Source: Herpetosiphonaceae bacterium (lineage in GTDB: Bacteria; Chloroflexota; Chloroflexia; Chloroflexales; Herpetosiphonaceae). Taken from it: a DNA stretch of 35,074 nt. A program made the position numbers and the translations under genes. The stretch spans positions 1 to 35,074 of the forward strand of contig JACCRK010000290.1 in assembly GCA_013813565.1 (NCBI GenBank). Direction: 5' to 3'. Positions within the stretch are counted from its first letter, which is position 1. Each line of letters begins with the position of its first letter. The notes beneath the pieces were generated by a model, which saw only the letters and a list, made by a program, of their open reading frames with translations, had not been told where the DNA came from and did no database searches. Shown one piece after another: positions 1-11,400 of the stretch.

Positions 1-3000
1 CAGGTGCACCTGCGCCGCCTGATCGTCGCGGACGGCGGGGGTATCAATGCGTACAAATTCCTGATCGGGGATCAGGCTGACCGTGTAGTTGCCGGTGGCA
101 AGCATAAAGCCGGCCTGGTCAACCGCCAGCACCTGACGCTGGCTGGGGAATGTCGTGGCCGGCTGGGCACCGTAGAGCGTTCCCCGCAACAACAGCTGCC
201 CGCGGGCACGGACATCATCGGCCAGCGCAGGGTTGAGCATCGCATAATCGAGGCTGATCGGATCAGCGCCGCTGACCGGAAGCCAGTTTTCGCGCAGCAG
301 AGTGGCAAACCCAAGACTGCGGATCGTGTGATTATCACTATCGACGATCAAGGCCAGCGTGCCGTCAGCGCTGATGGCGATGCTCCGTGGGCGGCGGAAA
401 CGAGCCTGATCGCTGATGCCATCGGTGCTGCCGGCCAGGCCGGCGGATCCGGCAACCGTGGTGACTCGCCGGGTTGAAATATCGAGGCGGCGAATCGTAT
501 GATTGGTGGTATCGGCGACCAGAGCGGTCTTGCCATCCGGGGTGATCGCCAGCCCCTGTGGTGCTGAGAAACGCGCCGTGCCGCCGACGCCATCGATGCT
601 CCCAAAGTTGCCCGCCCGCCCTGCCAGCGTCACAACATAGCCGGTGGCGACGGTAACCCGCCGAATGGTCGCGTTGTTGGTGTCGGCGACCAGCGCAAAG
701 GTTCCATCGCTGCTCAGGGCGATGCCCTGGGGGGCGTTGAAGCGGGCCGAGCTGCCAGCGCCGTTGGTGCTGCCAGTCTGCCCGGCCAGCCCGGCCAGGG
801 TGCTGACCGCCCCAGTGGCAAGCTCGATCCGGCGAATTGTGTGATTGCCATTGTCGGCCACCAGCGCGAAGGCGCCATCGCCGCTGATGACAACATCATC
901 GGGATACGTAAAGCGGGCGGCGGCACCGACCCCGTTGGTGCTGCCAGAGACACCGGGACTGCCGGCCAGCGTAGTCACCTCGCCATTCGACAGCGCGATG
1001 CGCCGAATCGTATGATTGTTGGTGTCGGCGACCAGAGCAAACGTACTGTCACTGCTCACCGCAACCCCGCGGGGGCGGCTAAATCGCGCCAGGGTTCCGC
1101 CGCCGTTGGCATTGCCGCTTGCGCCAGCTGTGCCAGCCAGCGTGCTCACCACCCCGGTGGCGATCTCGGCATAGCGGATGGTGTGATTGTAGCTGTCGGC
1201 GATCAGGGCAAAGCGACCGTCGCCGCTCAGTGCTGTGGCATATGGCCAGTAGAAACGGGCGCTGCTGCCCACACCATCGCTGGCGCCCTGAGCGCCGGCC
1301 GTGCCCACAAAGGTCGCAACGTCCGGGATCGTGCCATTGCCCAGCCGCAGAACCTGCAAACGCAGCCAGGCATCGCTGAGCGGCGCACTGGTTGAAATCG
1401 TCGTGGTGGCGGTGATCGCCTCGTGGACCAGATAGGTTGGGCGCTCGGTTTGGGTCTCCAGCTGAACTGTCAGCCCAGGGACAAAAACCGGCAGGCGCCC
1501 CCGCCACTCGTCAGGGCTGGCGGCGATCTGATAGCGCAGACTATAGCGCGAGCTGGTCGCCTGATTTCCGGGCAAGGTCAGGGTGTAGGCATGCGAGGTA
1601 GCCGCGTGGGTGTTCGCCGCCGCTCGATCAAGCGTCCCTGAGACCGGCATACTGGCGATGACGCGCTCGGCGCCATCCAGCAGCTCGACGGTGGTGCTGT
1701 AGCTGGTACTGACGCCGCCAATATTCCGCACCACAAAGGGCAGGCCGGTCTCCGAGGCGCTGCCGGCGAGCGCCACATCCATGTGGGGCTGGGGCGGAAT
1801 AACCCGCAGCCAGATCTGATTCTCGGTCAGCAGCGCGCCGGTTGCGGCATTGCTGGCGCGAATCCGCAGTGGCGCACTGATCAAGCTCGCGCTAATCGAG
1901 AGGCTGCTGGTGACCGAGAGCGGCGATCCTGGGGTCAGAGTCACGGTGAGCGGGGTCAGCAGCGGCGGCTGGCTTTCGAGGCGAACCTGGATCGTCTCGC
2001 TGAGCAGGGCGGTCGGCTGGAGCTGGATCGCCTGGTCGATGCTATCGCCAACCCAGTGAACGCGGGTATCAAACGGCATCCGCAGGCGCACCGGGGTCGC
2101 CCGCGCCTGAATATTGAGCGGCAGGAGGCCATCAACCACCCGCCCGTTGGTCTGCGGATTGACCAGGCGGAAGCGCAGCGAGCGACCAATCACCGCCTCG
2201 GTGGCCTGCAGCGTGGCAGTTTTCGTCACCACCACCCCTGGCTCCAGGGTAACGGCAACCGGCGGCAGCACATCGCCCAGCACCTTCAAGGTCAGCGATC
2301 GGGTGGTGGTCAGCGCCGGGGTGGGCGAGAACACCGTGGTAATCTGCACGATGTCGTCCAGCCAGTAGGCCGCCTGATCGGTGCTGATGCGCATCTGCGC
2401 CGGCAGGGTGTACTTGAGGCCGGCATCGACCTGGTAAAGATCGGCTGGCTGGCCGCGCACGCCAATGCGGTGGAAGCCTGGGGCTGGCAGGGCCGGGAAC
2501 GTCACCGCAACCACTCTGGTCTCCCCAACGGCCAGCGGCGGCGAGAGGGAAACGGTGGCGGCGTGAATAGTCGAGTGGAAAACATCGCTGTCATCGTAGT
2601 GAATGCGGTAGCGCCACATATCGGGCGAGACCCCGGCGGAGATATCCGAGGTGACCTGGGCATAGCGCAGCGGCAGCCGCCCATTGTTGGTGATGGTGAC
2701 CGGGACGATCGGGTCATCGTTGAGGCCAAGCTTTTTGACCAGCGGCGCCTCGGTGGCCTCGCGCCAGGCCTGGAGGAAGAACGAGCGGGCAAACGCCATA
2801 TCTTCCGCCGACTGCGAGCCATTGACCGGCGCAAAGTCGGGGAAGAGGCTGGTGGCGATCACCTTGCCGGCGCCGTGGGGATACTCGATCATCGCCGGCA
2901 TCACGTTGCCGGTGCGGCGCTTGAGCAGCACCCTGGTGGCGGCAGGGTACTGGGTAAAGCTGCCGTCAAGCTGGAGGCTCGGCCGCTCTTTGACCATCCC

Positions 3001-5343
3001 GGCCAGATACGGCGACTCGCCGACCACGTCAACCGACTCTTCGCGGCAGAAGATATCTTCTTCGTAGCCAAGGCCGCGCACCTCGCCGCCGGGCAGCCAC
3101 TCCCAGTTGCGCCCGTAGGGCTGGGATAGAACAACCAGGGTGCCGCCGGAGGTGGTGTACTGATCCAGCCACAGCTTGATCGTTGGAAAGTTGCGATAGG
3201 CTTCGAGGGCGCCTGAGGGCACCACCAGAACCGGCGGGGCCGCGAAAGGCGAGTCCTTGGTCGGGTCAATCAGCTGTGACGCGGCCCCGGAGTAGCTCAT
3301 GGTCGACGCCGCCCAATTGGAGAGCCCACCAGTCAGAAGGCCAACCCCGGTGGTTTTAAGCTGCCGCTCGATCTGGGTCACTTCAACCATCGAAGCATTC
3401 CCATCGGCGGCTATTTCGTCATATTGGGCGGCAATTTCCTCAAACGGTTGCATGAGAGTAGCGTACTGCTGACCTAAAGGTGAGTCTCTCCACGCTTGCA
3501 TGATTGGGTCGTTCTCAATTGTTGTTTCCCAATGCTCCCTGATCTCCGCTTCAGTGGCTGGAAGCCCATTCCTGGTTTGATTGAGCAGCTCGGAAGCCTG
3601 CTGGTCGGTTAAGTCTACCTGCTGACTAATCATTTGGGTGAAGCGATCTCGATCTGCATCCGTCCAGTTAAGGGCAGTTTGGGGAGGATTTGCCAGCATA
3701 GTATTGATGCTTTCCATCAATTGATAGTAGCGCATTGCTTCTGGCTTATTTTGATCCTGGGCAAGCTCCTTGCGGGACTGGATCGATGCGTCGAATTGGG
3801 TTAGCCAGGCCGGTGAGTAGGGTTCAAGCGATGGATCTTGAATGTAATCGTTGAAAAGGCTGTTGGTCTCGGCGGCCTGGTTATGCGTCCACGGTGCTTC
3901 ATAATCGTCAGGCTGGCCCTGCGGCGGGTTAACTGGGGCCGGGGCTGGCTGAGGACACCCTTCATCCTTGGTGATATGGCCAATATTGGTAAAACATGGC
4001 GTAGCTAATTGCCATTTATCGTCAGGGATCATATCCCCCATCAAGTGGTTAGGATTAAACTCACCGTCGGGCAGATCTCTTTTGGGGCCGCAGTCGGGCG
4101 CGTAGCCCCCTAAATAATTAAGCGTGTTAATACCTTCAAAAGGTATAGATTTCTGGCTAAGTGCCGAATTATAGTAGATATAGGTCGGATAATGGACATT
4201 GATCATGGTTTCATGCCACTTCTTGCCATAAACCGAAGAGTGATAGGGATCGTTGTAGCTAACGCTGCTGCGTAATCGGGCAATCAGCTTCAGTTGGGAA
4301 AAAATCAACATAATGCCATAATCAAGACTAGTATCTTGAATGTAATTAAACGTGTATCCCATCGCAAGACCTAGCCCATAGTGCGACACTGAGGCTTGGG
4401 CAATATATGAAAAAATCCTGAGAGATATCTGGATTGCGATGATCGCCATGATTTGACCAATGATAACAGGGATCATCCCCACGCCTAAAAGAGGAACCAG
4501 ATCGCGTTCTTCTCGTATTGCATAAATACTTTTCCAATCATCAGCAAGTATACCGTTGAAAGGATTTAAGTTTCTGCGAGCGGAATTAAAATCAAGATGC
4601 GATCCGGCAATAATAGCACCTGTTTTAATTCCATGAGTAAGAAAAAGGTATCCTAATCGTGTGTATGGATTATCGCCACGAGCAATAATATTTTGAGAGG
4701 TATTACCACCCTGGCTGTGTCCGGTAAAGATTATTTCTGCGCCTTCTGGAATAAGCGGCTGGACTCCATTATCGGGATTGCCATCGGTATCATATGTTAG
4801 CGCGTCAATGAGACTTTTTTCAGTGAAATCCATGTAGGCCGAGCCACTATCGGCCTGGTTAAGCAAAGCCTCATAAATGCTGTTGACAAACGTAGTATTA
4901 CTTTTAAAGAATGATTCGGGGTTTCGGCCCTCTGAACCAGCGATTGAGACAACAAATCTATTGAAATCATTATAGCCGCGAAAAATTTGAACTTTAGCCC
5001 CTTCTTTGCTGGAGGCGTGGATTGTCTCGCCCAGAGGATTTTCGTAGTTCCGATAATAGGGTCGATACATAACTTCTCGGTTAAATTCAGCAAGGTTCGA
5101 CGTATTTACAGGCAGTCCTTTATTTTCGCTAGTGTAGAGAATCTGGCATGGTGTACCCTCAATGCGTGGGATCCATCCCTTGGGGATCCATCCATCGACT
5201 AATTGGCCCAGCGCTCGTACCTCTGGAACCAAATCTAAAGGCGCAGCCTGGATTTCCTGAGCACGGGGCAGAACTGTTCCCAGGGTAAACACGAGCAGCA
5301 CCATGCTCACACGCCTGATCCAACGCTGAAGGGAAGGGGACAT
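1..5343 (-). CDS. Secreted lipase-like / NHL-propeller giant protein (partial, C-terminus off window)
   Basis: The frame is open without a stop from the ATG at 5343 to base 1 (1781 codons read), so the gene continues beyond the left edge. The N-terminus is a signal peptide (Arg-rich start, hydrophobic VSMVLLVFTLGTVL, likely cleavage near IQA-AP). Residues about 60-340 look like a class 3 lipase-type alpha/beta hydrolase: GHSQGG puts the nucleophile at Ser210, DLVP gives Asp281 and SHYG gives His321 as a possible triad. A very hydrophobic stretch (about 285-306) lies between Asp and His. Residues about 690-840 resemble a glutamine-amidotransferase-like fold (GGTLVVLSQPYG), probably non-catalytic. 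Beta-rich repeats follow, then six NHL repeats (about 1342-1683). AAGGAG sits 8 nt before the ATG. The gene lies 58 bp downstream of the 7519-residue gene, probably in the same operon. The lipase part is AT-rich. The lipase call rests on motifs only; the substrate is unknown. Confidence 0.85.
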   Translation of the reverse strand, partial: MSPSLQRWIRRVSMVLLVFTLGTVLPRAQEIQAAPLDLVPEVRALGQLVDGWIPKGWIPRIEGTPCQILYTSENKGLPVNTSNLAEFNREVMYRPYYRNYENPLGETIHASSKEGAKVQIFRGYNDFNRFVVSIAGSEGRNPESFFKSNTTFVNSIYEALLNQADSGSAYMDFTEKSLIDALTYDTDGNPDNGVQPLIPEGAEIIFTGHSQGGNTSQNIIARGDNPYTRLGYLFLTHGIKTGAIIAGSHLDFNSARRNLNPFNGILADDWKSIYAIREERDLVPLLGVGMIPVIIGQIMAIIAIQISLRIFSYIAQASVSHYGLGLAMGYTFNYIQDTSLDYGIMLIFSQLKLIARLRSSVSYNDPYHSSVYGKKWHETMINVHYPTYIYYNSALSQKSIPFEGINTLNYLGGYAPDCGPKRDLPDGEFNPNHLMGDMIPDDKWQLATPCFTNIGHITKDEGCPQPAPAPVNPPQGQPDDYEAPWTHNQAAETNSLFNDYIQDPSLEPYSPAWLTQFDASIQSRKELAQDQNKPEAMRYYQLMESINTMLANPPQTALNWTDADRDRFTQMISQQVDLTDQQASELLNQTRNGLPATEAEIREHWETTIENDPIMQAWRDSPLGQQYATLMQPFEEIAAQYDEIAADGNASMVEVTQIERQLKTTGVGLLTGGLSNWAASTMSYSGAASQLIDPTKDSPFAAPPVLVVPSGALEAYRNFPTIKLWLDQYTTSGGTLVVLSQPYGRNWEWLPGGEVRGLGYEEDIFCREESVDVVGESPYLAGMVKERPSLQLDGSFTQYPAATRVLLKRRTGNVMPAMIEYPHGAGKVIATSLFPDFAPVNGSQSAEDMAFARSFFLQAWREATEAPLVKKLGLNDDPIVPVTITNNGRLPLRYAQVTSDISAGVSPDMWRYRIHYDDSDVFHSTIHAATVSLSPPLAVGETRVVAVTFPALPAPGFHRIGVRGQPADLYQVDAGLKYTLPAQMRISTDQAAYWLDDIVQITTVFSPTPALTTTRSLTLKVLGDVLPPVAVTLEPGVVVTKTATLQATEAVIGRSLRFRLVNPQTNGRVVDGLLPLNIQARATPVRLRMPFDTRVHWVGDSIDQAIQLQPTALLSETIQVRLESQPPLLTPLTVTLTPGSPLSVTSSLSISASLISAPLRIRASNAATGALLTENQIWLRVIPPQPHMDVALAGSASETGLPFVVRNIGGVSTSYSTTVELLDGAERVIASMPVSGTLDRAAANTHAATSHAYTLTLPGNQATSSRYSLRYQIAASPDEWRGRLPVFVPGLTVQLETQTERPTYLVHEAITATTTISTSAPLSDAWLRLQVLRLGNGTIPDVATFVGTAGAQGASDGVGSSARFYWPYATALSGDGRFALIADSYNHTIRYAEIATGVVSTLAGTAGASGNANGGGTLARFSRPRGVAVSSDSTFALVADTNNHTIRRIALSNGEVTTLAGSPGVSGSTNGVGAAARFTYPDDVVISGDGAFALVADNGNHTIRRIELATGAVSTLAGLAGQTGSTNGAGSSARFNAPQGIALSSDGTFALVADTNNATIRRVTVATGYVVTLAGRAGNFGSIDGVGGTARFSAPQGLAITPDGKTALVADTTNHTIRRLDISTRRVTTVAGSAGLAGSTDGISDQARFRRPRSIAISADGTLALIVDSDNHTIRSLGFATLLRENWLPVSGADPISLDYAMLNPALADDVRARGQLLLRGTLYGAQPATTFPSQRQVLAVDQAGFMLATGNYTVSLIPDQEFVRIDTPAVRDDQAAQVHL
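295..1320 (-). repeat. Six tandem NHL repeats (one beta-propeller) in the lipase-like protein
   Basis: Six consecutive units of 57 residues (171 bp) share the pattern V-T-LAG, then NG-G--ARF, P-G-A-S-DG, ALVADT-NHTIRR. Unit length and the V(A/T)D-x-NHTIRR core are typical of NHL beta-propeller blades, so six units should close one propeller. The loop between LAG and ARF differs from the GDGGPAT type used by the neighbouring giant protein, so the two propeller families are not recent copies of one another. Confidence 0.85.
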
Positions 5344-5351
5344 AGCCAGAA

Positions 5352-5357
5352 CTCCTT
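5352..5357 (-). promoter_or_regulatory. Ribosome binding site of the lipase-like gene
   Basis: AAGGAG lies 8 nt upstream of the ATG at 5343 within the 58-bp gap between the two giant genes. No promoter or terminator-like hairpin is evident in that gap, which supports cotranscription with the gene ending at 5402. Confidence 0.7.
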
Positions 5358-5401
5358 GTAATGATCACTTTAGAACCTGAAAGGGCCTCGTTCGTGGATC
5401 G

Positions 5402-8400
5402 TCAGCGTCCCCGACCTGAGGGGGCTGGATCGCGGCTGGCCAGCAGCTGCAGCGGGCGGCTGGCGGTGGGTTCTGGCTTGCCCGCCGAGCTAGGCGGCTG
5501 ATCGACCAGGCGAACCCGCCGATTATCGCTATCGCCAAGGTAGAGGCGGCCGTCTGGCGCTACGGCCAGCCCGATATAGGCCGAGATCCGAGCCTGGGCG
5601 GGATCTCCGCCATCGCCGGCGAACCCGTAGCTGCCGTTTCCGGCCACAGTGTGGATGAGGCCGTCCGGCGTGACGCGGCGGACGCGATAGTTGCTGTAGT
5701 CGTTGATATACACGCTGCCATCGCGGCCAACCGCCAGATTGTATGGTCCGGCCAGGCGGGCCTCGGTCGCCAGGCCGCCGTCGCCAGCAAACCCGTAGCT
5801 GCCGGTGCCGGCGACGGTTGTGATGATGCCGGCTGCGTCGATCCGCCGAATGCGGTGGTTGTCCCGATCGGCAATATACAGATTGCCGAGGGAGTCAAAG
5901 CCCAGCCCACTCGGCTGCGCCAGTGTTGCGGCGATTGCCGGGCCGCCATCGCCAGCAAAGCCATAGTAGCCCGTGCCGGCAACCAGCGTAATCCGGGAAT
6001 TCCGGCTCATTCGATAGACCTGATTGTCCCGGCTGAAGTACACGCTGTCATCGCTGCCGATCGCCAGGCCGGCAATGAGCGAATACCCGATTACTGGCGA
6101 TGTAATGATCCCGTTGGGGTCGATGCGCCGCAGGCGCGTGTAGTCGGCGATATACAGGCTGCCATCGTTGCCAAAGGCCAGCGCATTCAGCTGGCTGAAG
6201 CCTGCCGCAGCGGCCGGGCCGCCATCGCCACTCGAGCCATAGGCGTTCATGCCGGCAACCGTGGTGATCACCCCGGTCGCGTCGATCCGCCGAATGTGCT
6301 GGGTGGAGCGGTCAGCGATATACACGCGGCCGGCCTGATCAATCGCGAGTCCAACCGGGCTGCCAAGCTGCGCCGCTGGGGCCGGGCCACCATCGCCGGA
6401 AGATCCGTAGGTGCCATTCCCAGCAAGGGTATTGATCACGGCCCCGCTAGCCGGCAGATCGGTGGCGTCGAAGGTGCGCTGATTGACGCTGTTCGCGGTC
6501 AGCAGGCCAACGCTGGGGGTGAAGATTTCGCCGCCGGCCAGCAGGTTGACCGCCGGGGTGCTGCCGTGATCGGCGCGCAGAATGGCGTAAAGCCGGTAGC
6601 GGCCCGCCTGATCGGTATAGCCATGGGTCGTCAGGTACACATCGTCGCCGGCCAGCCGAACCGGGTAGTTGGTCAACGTGATGCCGGCGCTGCTGGATAG
6701 CGTGCCACTCAGCTCAAGCGTGGTTGGGCTGATCGCCAGGTCGTGGTTGAAGGTTAGGTGCTGCAGCGTCGATGTGACAATCTCGACCACCTGGCTGCCC
6801 CACGGACCGTCAAGGGTGTACTGGATCTGCAGCTCGCCCACGGCGGCCTGGTGGTTGACGGGACAGGCGAACGACCCGGAGCGGCCCGTGGCGGTGGTGC
6901 AATACTCCCCTGCGTTGAGCTTGATGGCGATAGTTGTCTGCTGGTTGTCATCAAGGACGAGCTGTGGAATGCCGGCGTGGCGAACCTGGCCCTGGATTCC
7001 CAGGCCGCCGATCGCGTGGGTCCGCTGATTCAGCGCCAGAGGCGTGAGGTCGCTGAAGACCGCGCTATCAACCAGCAGGCCGTCGTCTGTGGCAACGGTG
7101 AAGGTTAGGCGCGTGGTTGCGACCGGATTGAGCGTCGCAGTGATGACATACCGGCCCTGTTCATCACTGTAGCCCTCAATATCAGCGTAGGGATCTGCGC
7201 TGACAACCTCGATCGTGGCATCCTGAACGGGTTCGCCAGTGGCGCTGCGAATAGTTCCACTAACCTCAAGCGTCGTCATCGTTACCGGCAGATAGGTATA
7301 GATATACTCAAAGCTGCCTAGATCACCGGCGGCAATGGTCGCGGTAACTGCTGCGGTGCCCCACTCGCCGCTGTAGGTGTATTCGGCCTGGGTGGCGGCG
7401 GTGGGAAGGTTGATTTCAGCACAGCTGTAATAGCCACTGGTCGCAGCGGTTGCGCACACCTCCTCGCCGGCGATCCGCACCGCAACCGCCGTCTCGACCC
7501 CGCCAAGGCTGCCACCACTGAACTGATTGATCACGCTGCCTTCAAGGACAATCGTCCGGCCATCAAGGATGATATCGTGGTCGGCCACACTGGGGATGTG
7601 CGGATGGAGGTTGATCGAGACCGTCTTCGATACAATGGCGGTATCTAGCTTGGCAACTAAGCTCAGGGTGCCGGTGATCGGTTGCATAATCCAGGGATAG
7701 ATCGCATAGCGGCCATTTTCAGCGCTTTGAGTGCGGTATGGGTGGGCGAGCCGGGCGCTATGCGCCTCCACGGTCACCGACTCAACCGGGACGCCGGCTG
7801 GGTCAAGCGTGCGTCCGGCCAGCACAACCTGGGGTGCGCCGACGCGGCGGATGCCGCTGGTCTGGGAATCACCGATCAGTAAGGCGCCATCGCCGGCAAT
7901 GGCCAGGCTTTGCGGCTGCACCGCCGCAGCGATGGCAGGAATACCATCGTTGTGCGGATAATCCGCGCTCATAATGCGCCAATCGCCACCGCCGCCGCCA
8001 GGGTAGGAGCGCCCATCGCCGGCAACGGTGTGAACGACTCCGGCCGGGGTCAGACGGCGCACGCGGTAGTTATAGGTATCGCTGATATACAGGCTGCCAT
8101 CCGGCCCAAGCACCACATCGTTGGGGTCCGCCAGCGTTGTTTCGCTGCCAGCCAGGCCCTCGCCGTTGTAGCCATAATCGCCATTGCCGACCAGCGTGGT
8201 GATGTTGCCATCGGGCGCCACCTGGCGGATGCGCTGATTATACCGATCGGCGATGTACATCGTTCCATCGGCTGCGATCGCTACGCCATAGGGGTAGTAC
8301 AGCGCTGCCTCAGTGGCCGGCTGATCGTCGCCGTCAAAGGAGTAGCCGCCATCGCCAGCCACCGTGGTGACGATACCATCGGGCGCGATCCGCCGAATCC

Positions 8401-11400
8401 GGCGGTTACTTGTGTCGGCCAGATACAGGCTACCGTCCGGGCCAAAGGCCAGCCCTTCAAGATAGGTAAAGCTGGCGTTGAGGGCGGGTCCGCCATCGCC
8501 GGAAAATCCGTACTGGCCATTTCCGGCAACGGTGAAGATGAGCCCGTTCGGCGTGATGCGGCGCACGCGATACCCTGCCGCAACATACAGGCTGCCATCG
8601 GGGCCAAGCGCCAGATCCCTGACATTGGCCAGCTGGGCAGCGAGCGCCGGGCCGCCGTCGCCGCCATCGCCATACTGACCGTTCCCGGCGATGACAGTCT
8701 GGCTGCCATCGGGCGCCAGGCGCAGGATCTGGGTGTTGGTCGAGTCAAAAAGGTAGCTGGAGCCGTCAAGCCCGGCGGCCAGCGCCACCACGGTCGAGGT
8801 AAATGGCCTGGTATCGATAACGTGGTTGACCGCATAGGTGCTGGTCAGCGCAACCGTCCGCTCGTTGAGGGCGTTTGGCGTCAGGCCAGCCAGATTGAGC
8901 GGCTGAAACGCGCCACCAACCGTGATATTGAGCAGCGGACTGACAACTCCCACCCTGAGCAGGCCCTCGATCCGATAGTCTCCAGCTTCATCGGCGTAGC
9001 CGCTGAGGGGCAGATGCAGCCCGGCGCCGGTCACCTGGATCAGCGCGTTGGCCTGCGGGGTGCCATCGGCGGCATTGACGGTGCCTTGCAGGCGCAGGGT
9101 TGTCGGCGCAATCGCCAGATCATAGGCATACATGCCGCCTGGGTCGGTTGCTGTGACAACGCTGGTATAAACAGCGCTGCCCCACGACCCGCTGACGGTG
9201 TACTGGAGATTCAGGGGCAGCGTGGAGGTCAGGTTGTGGCCTGGGCAGAGATAGCTGCCAAAGCTACTGAAGGTGGTTGTCTCGCACAGCGTTGTCGTGC
9301 CGGTTTTGATCACAACCTGGGTGTGCCCATAGTCGCCAACGGCTGCGCCGGCCAGGGCTGTGTTGGTCACCTGGCCGCGAAACCCGATCGGCGTGAAGTC
9401 GTAGGTTCGCTGATTGAGGGTGTTGAGGTCAAGATCGCTGAAATTCGCGGCGCTTTCAAGCTGAATGCCGCTGCCAGACAGCTGATACTGTAGCGCAACG
9501 GCGCTGATATTCGCCCGCAGCACAACATCAACACTGTACCGGCCGGCTCCGGCGCTGGTTCCCTGCCCCATCTGGAAGACGTCCGCGCCGCCAGCCTGCA
9601 CCAGCACGCCGTTGACCGGATCGTTGCTGGCATTGCGGATGGTACCGCTGAGGCGCAGCATGGTCGGAGTTACGTTGATTGGCTGGTTAGGCGAAAGATA
9701 GCTGCCAATCGCCCCGGCCGGGATCGTCGCATCGGTGGTGGCACTGCCCCAGGTTCCGCTCACGACGTAGGTTACCGCAAATGCTTGCGCGGTGGCCTGA
9801 ATTTGCGGGCAGCCATAGACGCCTTCGTGACTGGTGGTGACACGACACAGAACCTCAGCGCCCCGGCGAACTTCGACCAGGCTTGGCGGCCCCTGGAGCG
9901 GCTTCCCGACCAGCGTGTTGCTGAGGATACCGCTAAACGCGATCAGGCGATTATCCAGCGTAAAGGGCACCGTAATCTGCTGGAATGTCAGCGGGGTGAC
10001 AAAGCGCTCGACCGACTGGCTCAGCCAGGTGTTGCCAACTGATGCCTGCATGGTAAAGGTGACGGTCTGGGGCTGAGTGATGATTAGCTGTCCATAGGCG
10101 CTATAGCGACCTTGAGCATTGGTGCTGGTACTGACGCTACGCTGTAAGCTCCAACTGCTGGCCGAGACACTAACGCCGCTCAGCGGGGCGCCCTGGCTAT
10201 CTACGACGCTGCCGCTGAAGATGACGCCAGGCGCAAAGAGGCTGCGGATGCGCTGGTTGCTGTAGTCGGCAACCGCGATCCGTCCGTCGGCGCCAACGCC
10301 TAAGCCTTGCGGGGAGGAAAGCCGCGCTGCAGTGGCGGAGCCGCCATCGCCAGCGTACCCATTGGTTCCCGAGCCGGCGACGGTGGAGATAGCGCCTGAC
10401 GGGCTAACGCGCCGGATCACCCCATAGCTACTATCGGTGAGATACAGGCTGCCATCCGGCCCAGTCACGACATCGATTGGATTCGCAAGGCGGGCGCTGG
10501 TGGCCGGGCCGCCATCGCCGGTATAGCCCGACGTGCCGGTGCCAGCGATAGTGCTGATGATCCCGTTTGGCGCAACTTTCCGAATGCGCCGATTCGAGGT
10601 GTCGGCAATGAAGAGACTGCCATCGGCGCCGACTGCAACCCCGCTGGGGTAGTAGAGGCGGGCCGCCGTCGCCAGACCGCCGTCGCCGAGATACCCGGCG
10701 GAGGCGGTGCCGGCCACGGTGGTGATAATGCCATCGGGCGCGATCCGGCGGATGCGCTGGTTGGAGTAGTCGGCAACGTAGACGCTGCCGTCCGGGCCGA
10801 CGGCGATCCCAGACGGAGAGTACAGCTGGGCGGTGGTTGCCAGGCCGCCATCGCCGCTGTAGCCACCGGTTGTGCCGGCTACGGTGGTGATAATGCCATC
10901 GGGCGCGATCCGCCGAATGCGATGGCTATTATAGTCAGCAATGTAGATGCTGCCGTCAGGTCCAACGGCAATGCTATATGGGTACAGGCTGGCGCTGGTC
11001 GCCGGGCCACCGTCGCCGCTGTTGCCGGAATAGCCGTTCCCGGCCACGGTGGTGATTACGCCGTTGGGCGCAATCTTGCGCACCCGGTAATTCGAGCTGT
11101 CGGCAACGTAGAAGCTGCCATCGGGGCCAAACGCAACATCGCGGGGATAGTAGTGGCGGGCGTTGGTCGCCTGCCCGTTATCGCCAGCCATGCCGGCGCT
11201 GCCATTCCCGGACACCGTTTGAATCAGGCGGCCGATCGTTGGCGCACTGTTGATATCGAAGCTGTGCGTGTTCAGCGCGTTGAGGGTCAGGGGTGCGACC
11301 CTGGTGGCATAGACCTCGCCACCAACCAGGAGCGACAGGTCCGCGGCGGTTTGGCCTTCCGCCAGGATGAGATCGAGGGTGTAGCGCCCATTGTCGTCGG

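Noticed and set aside
1783-3129. 448-codon plus-strand open frame
   Set aside because: Antisense to the beta-rich part of the lipase/NHL gene; composition is Arg/Gly/His-rich and typical of a GC-rich shadow frame.
7910-9493. 527-codon plus-strand open frame
   Set aside because: Antisense to propeller 2 and its module set. Its internal repeats are the mirror of the NHL blades.
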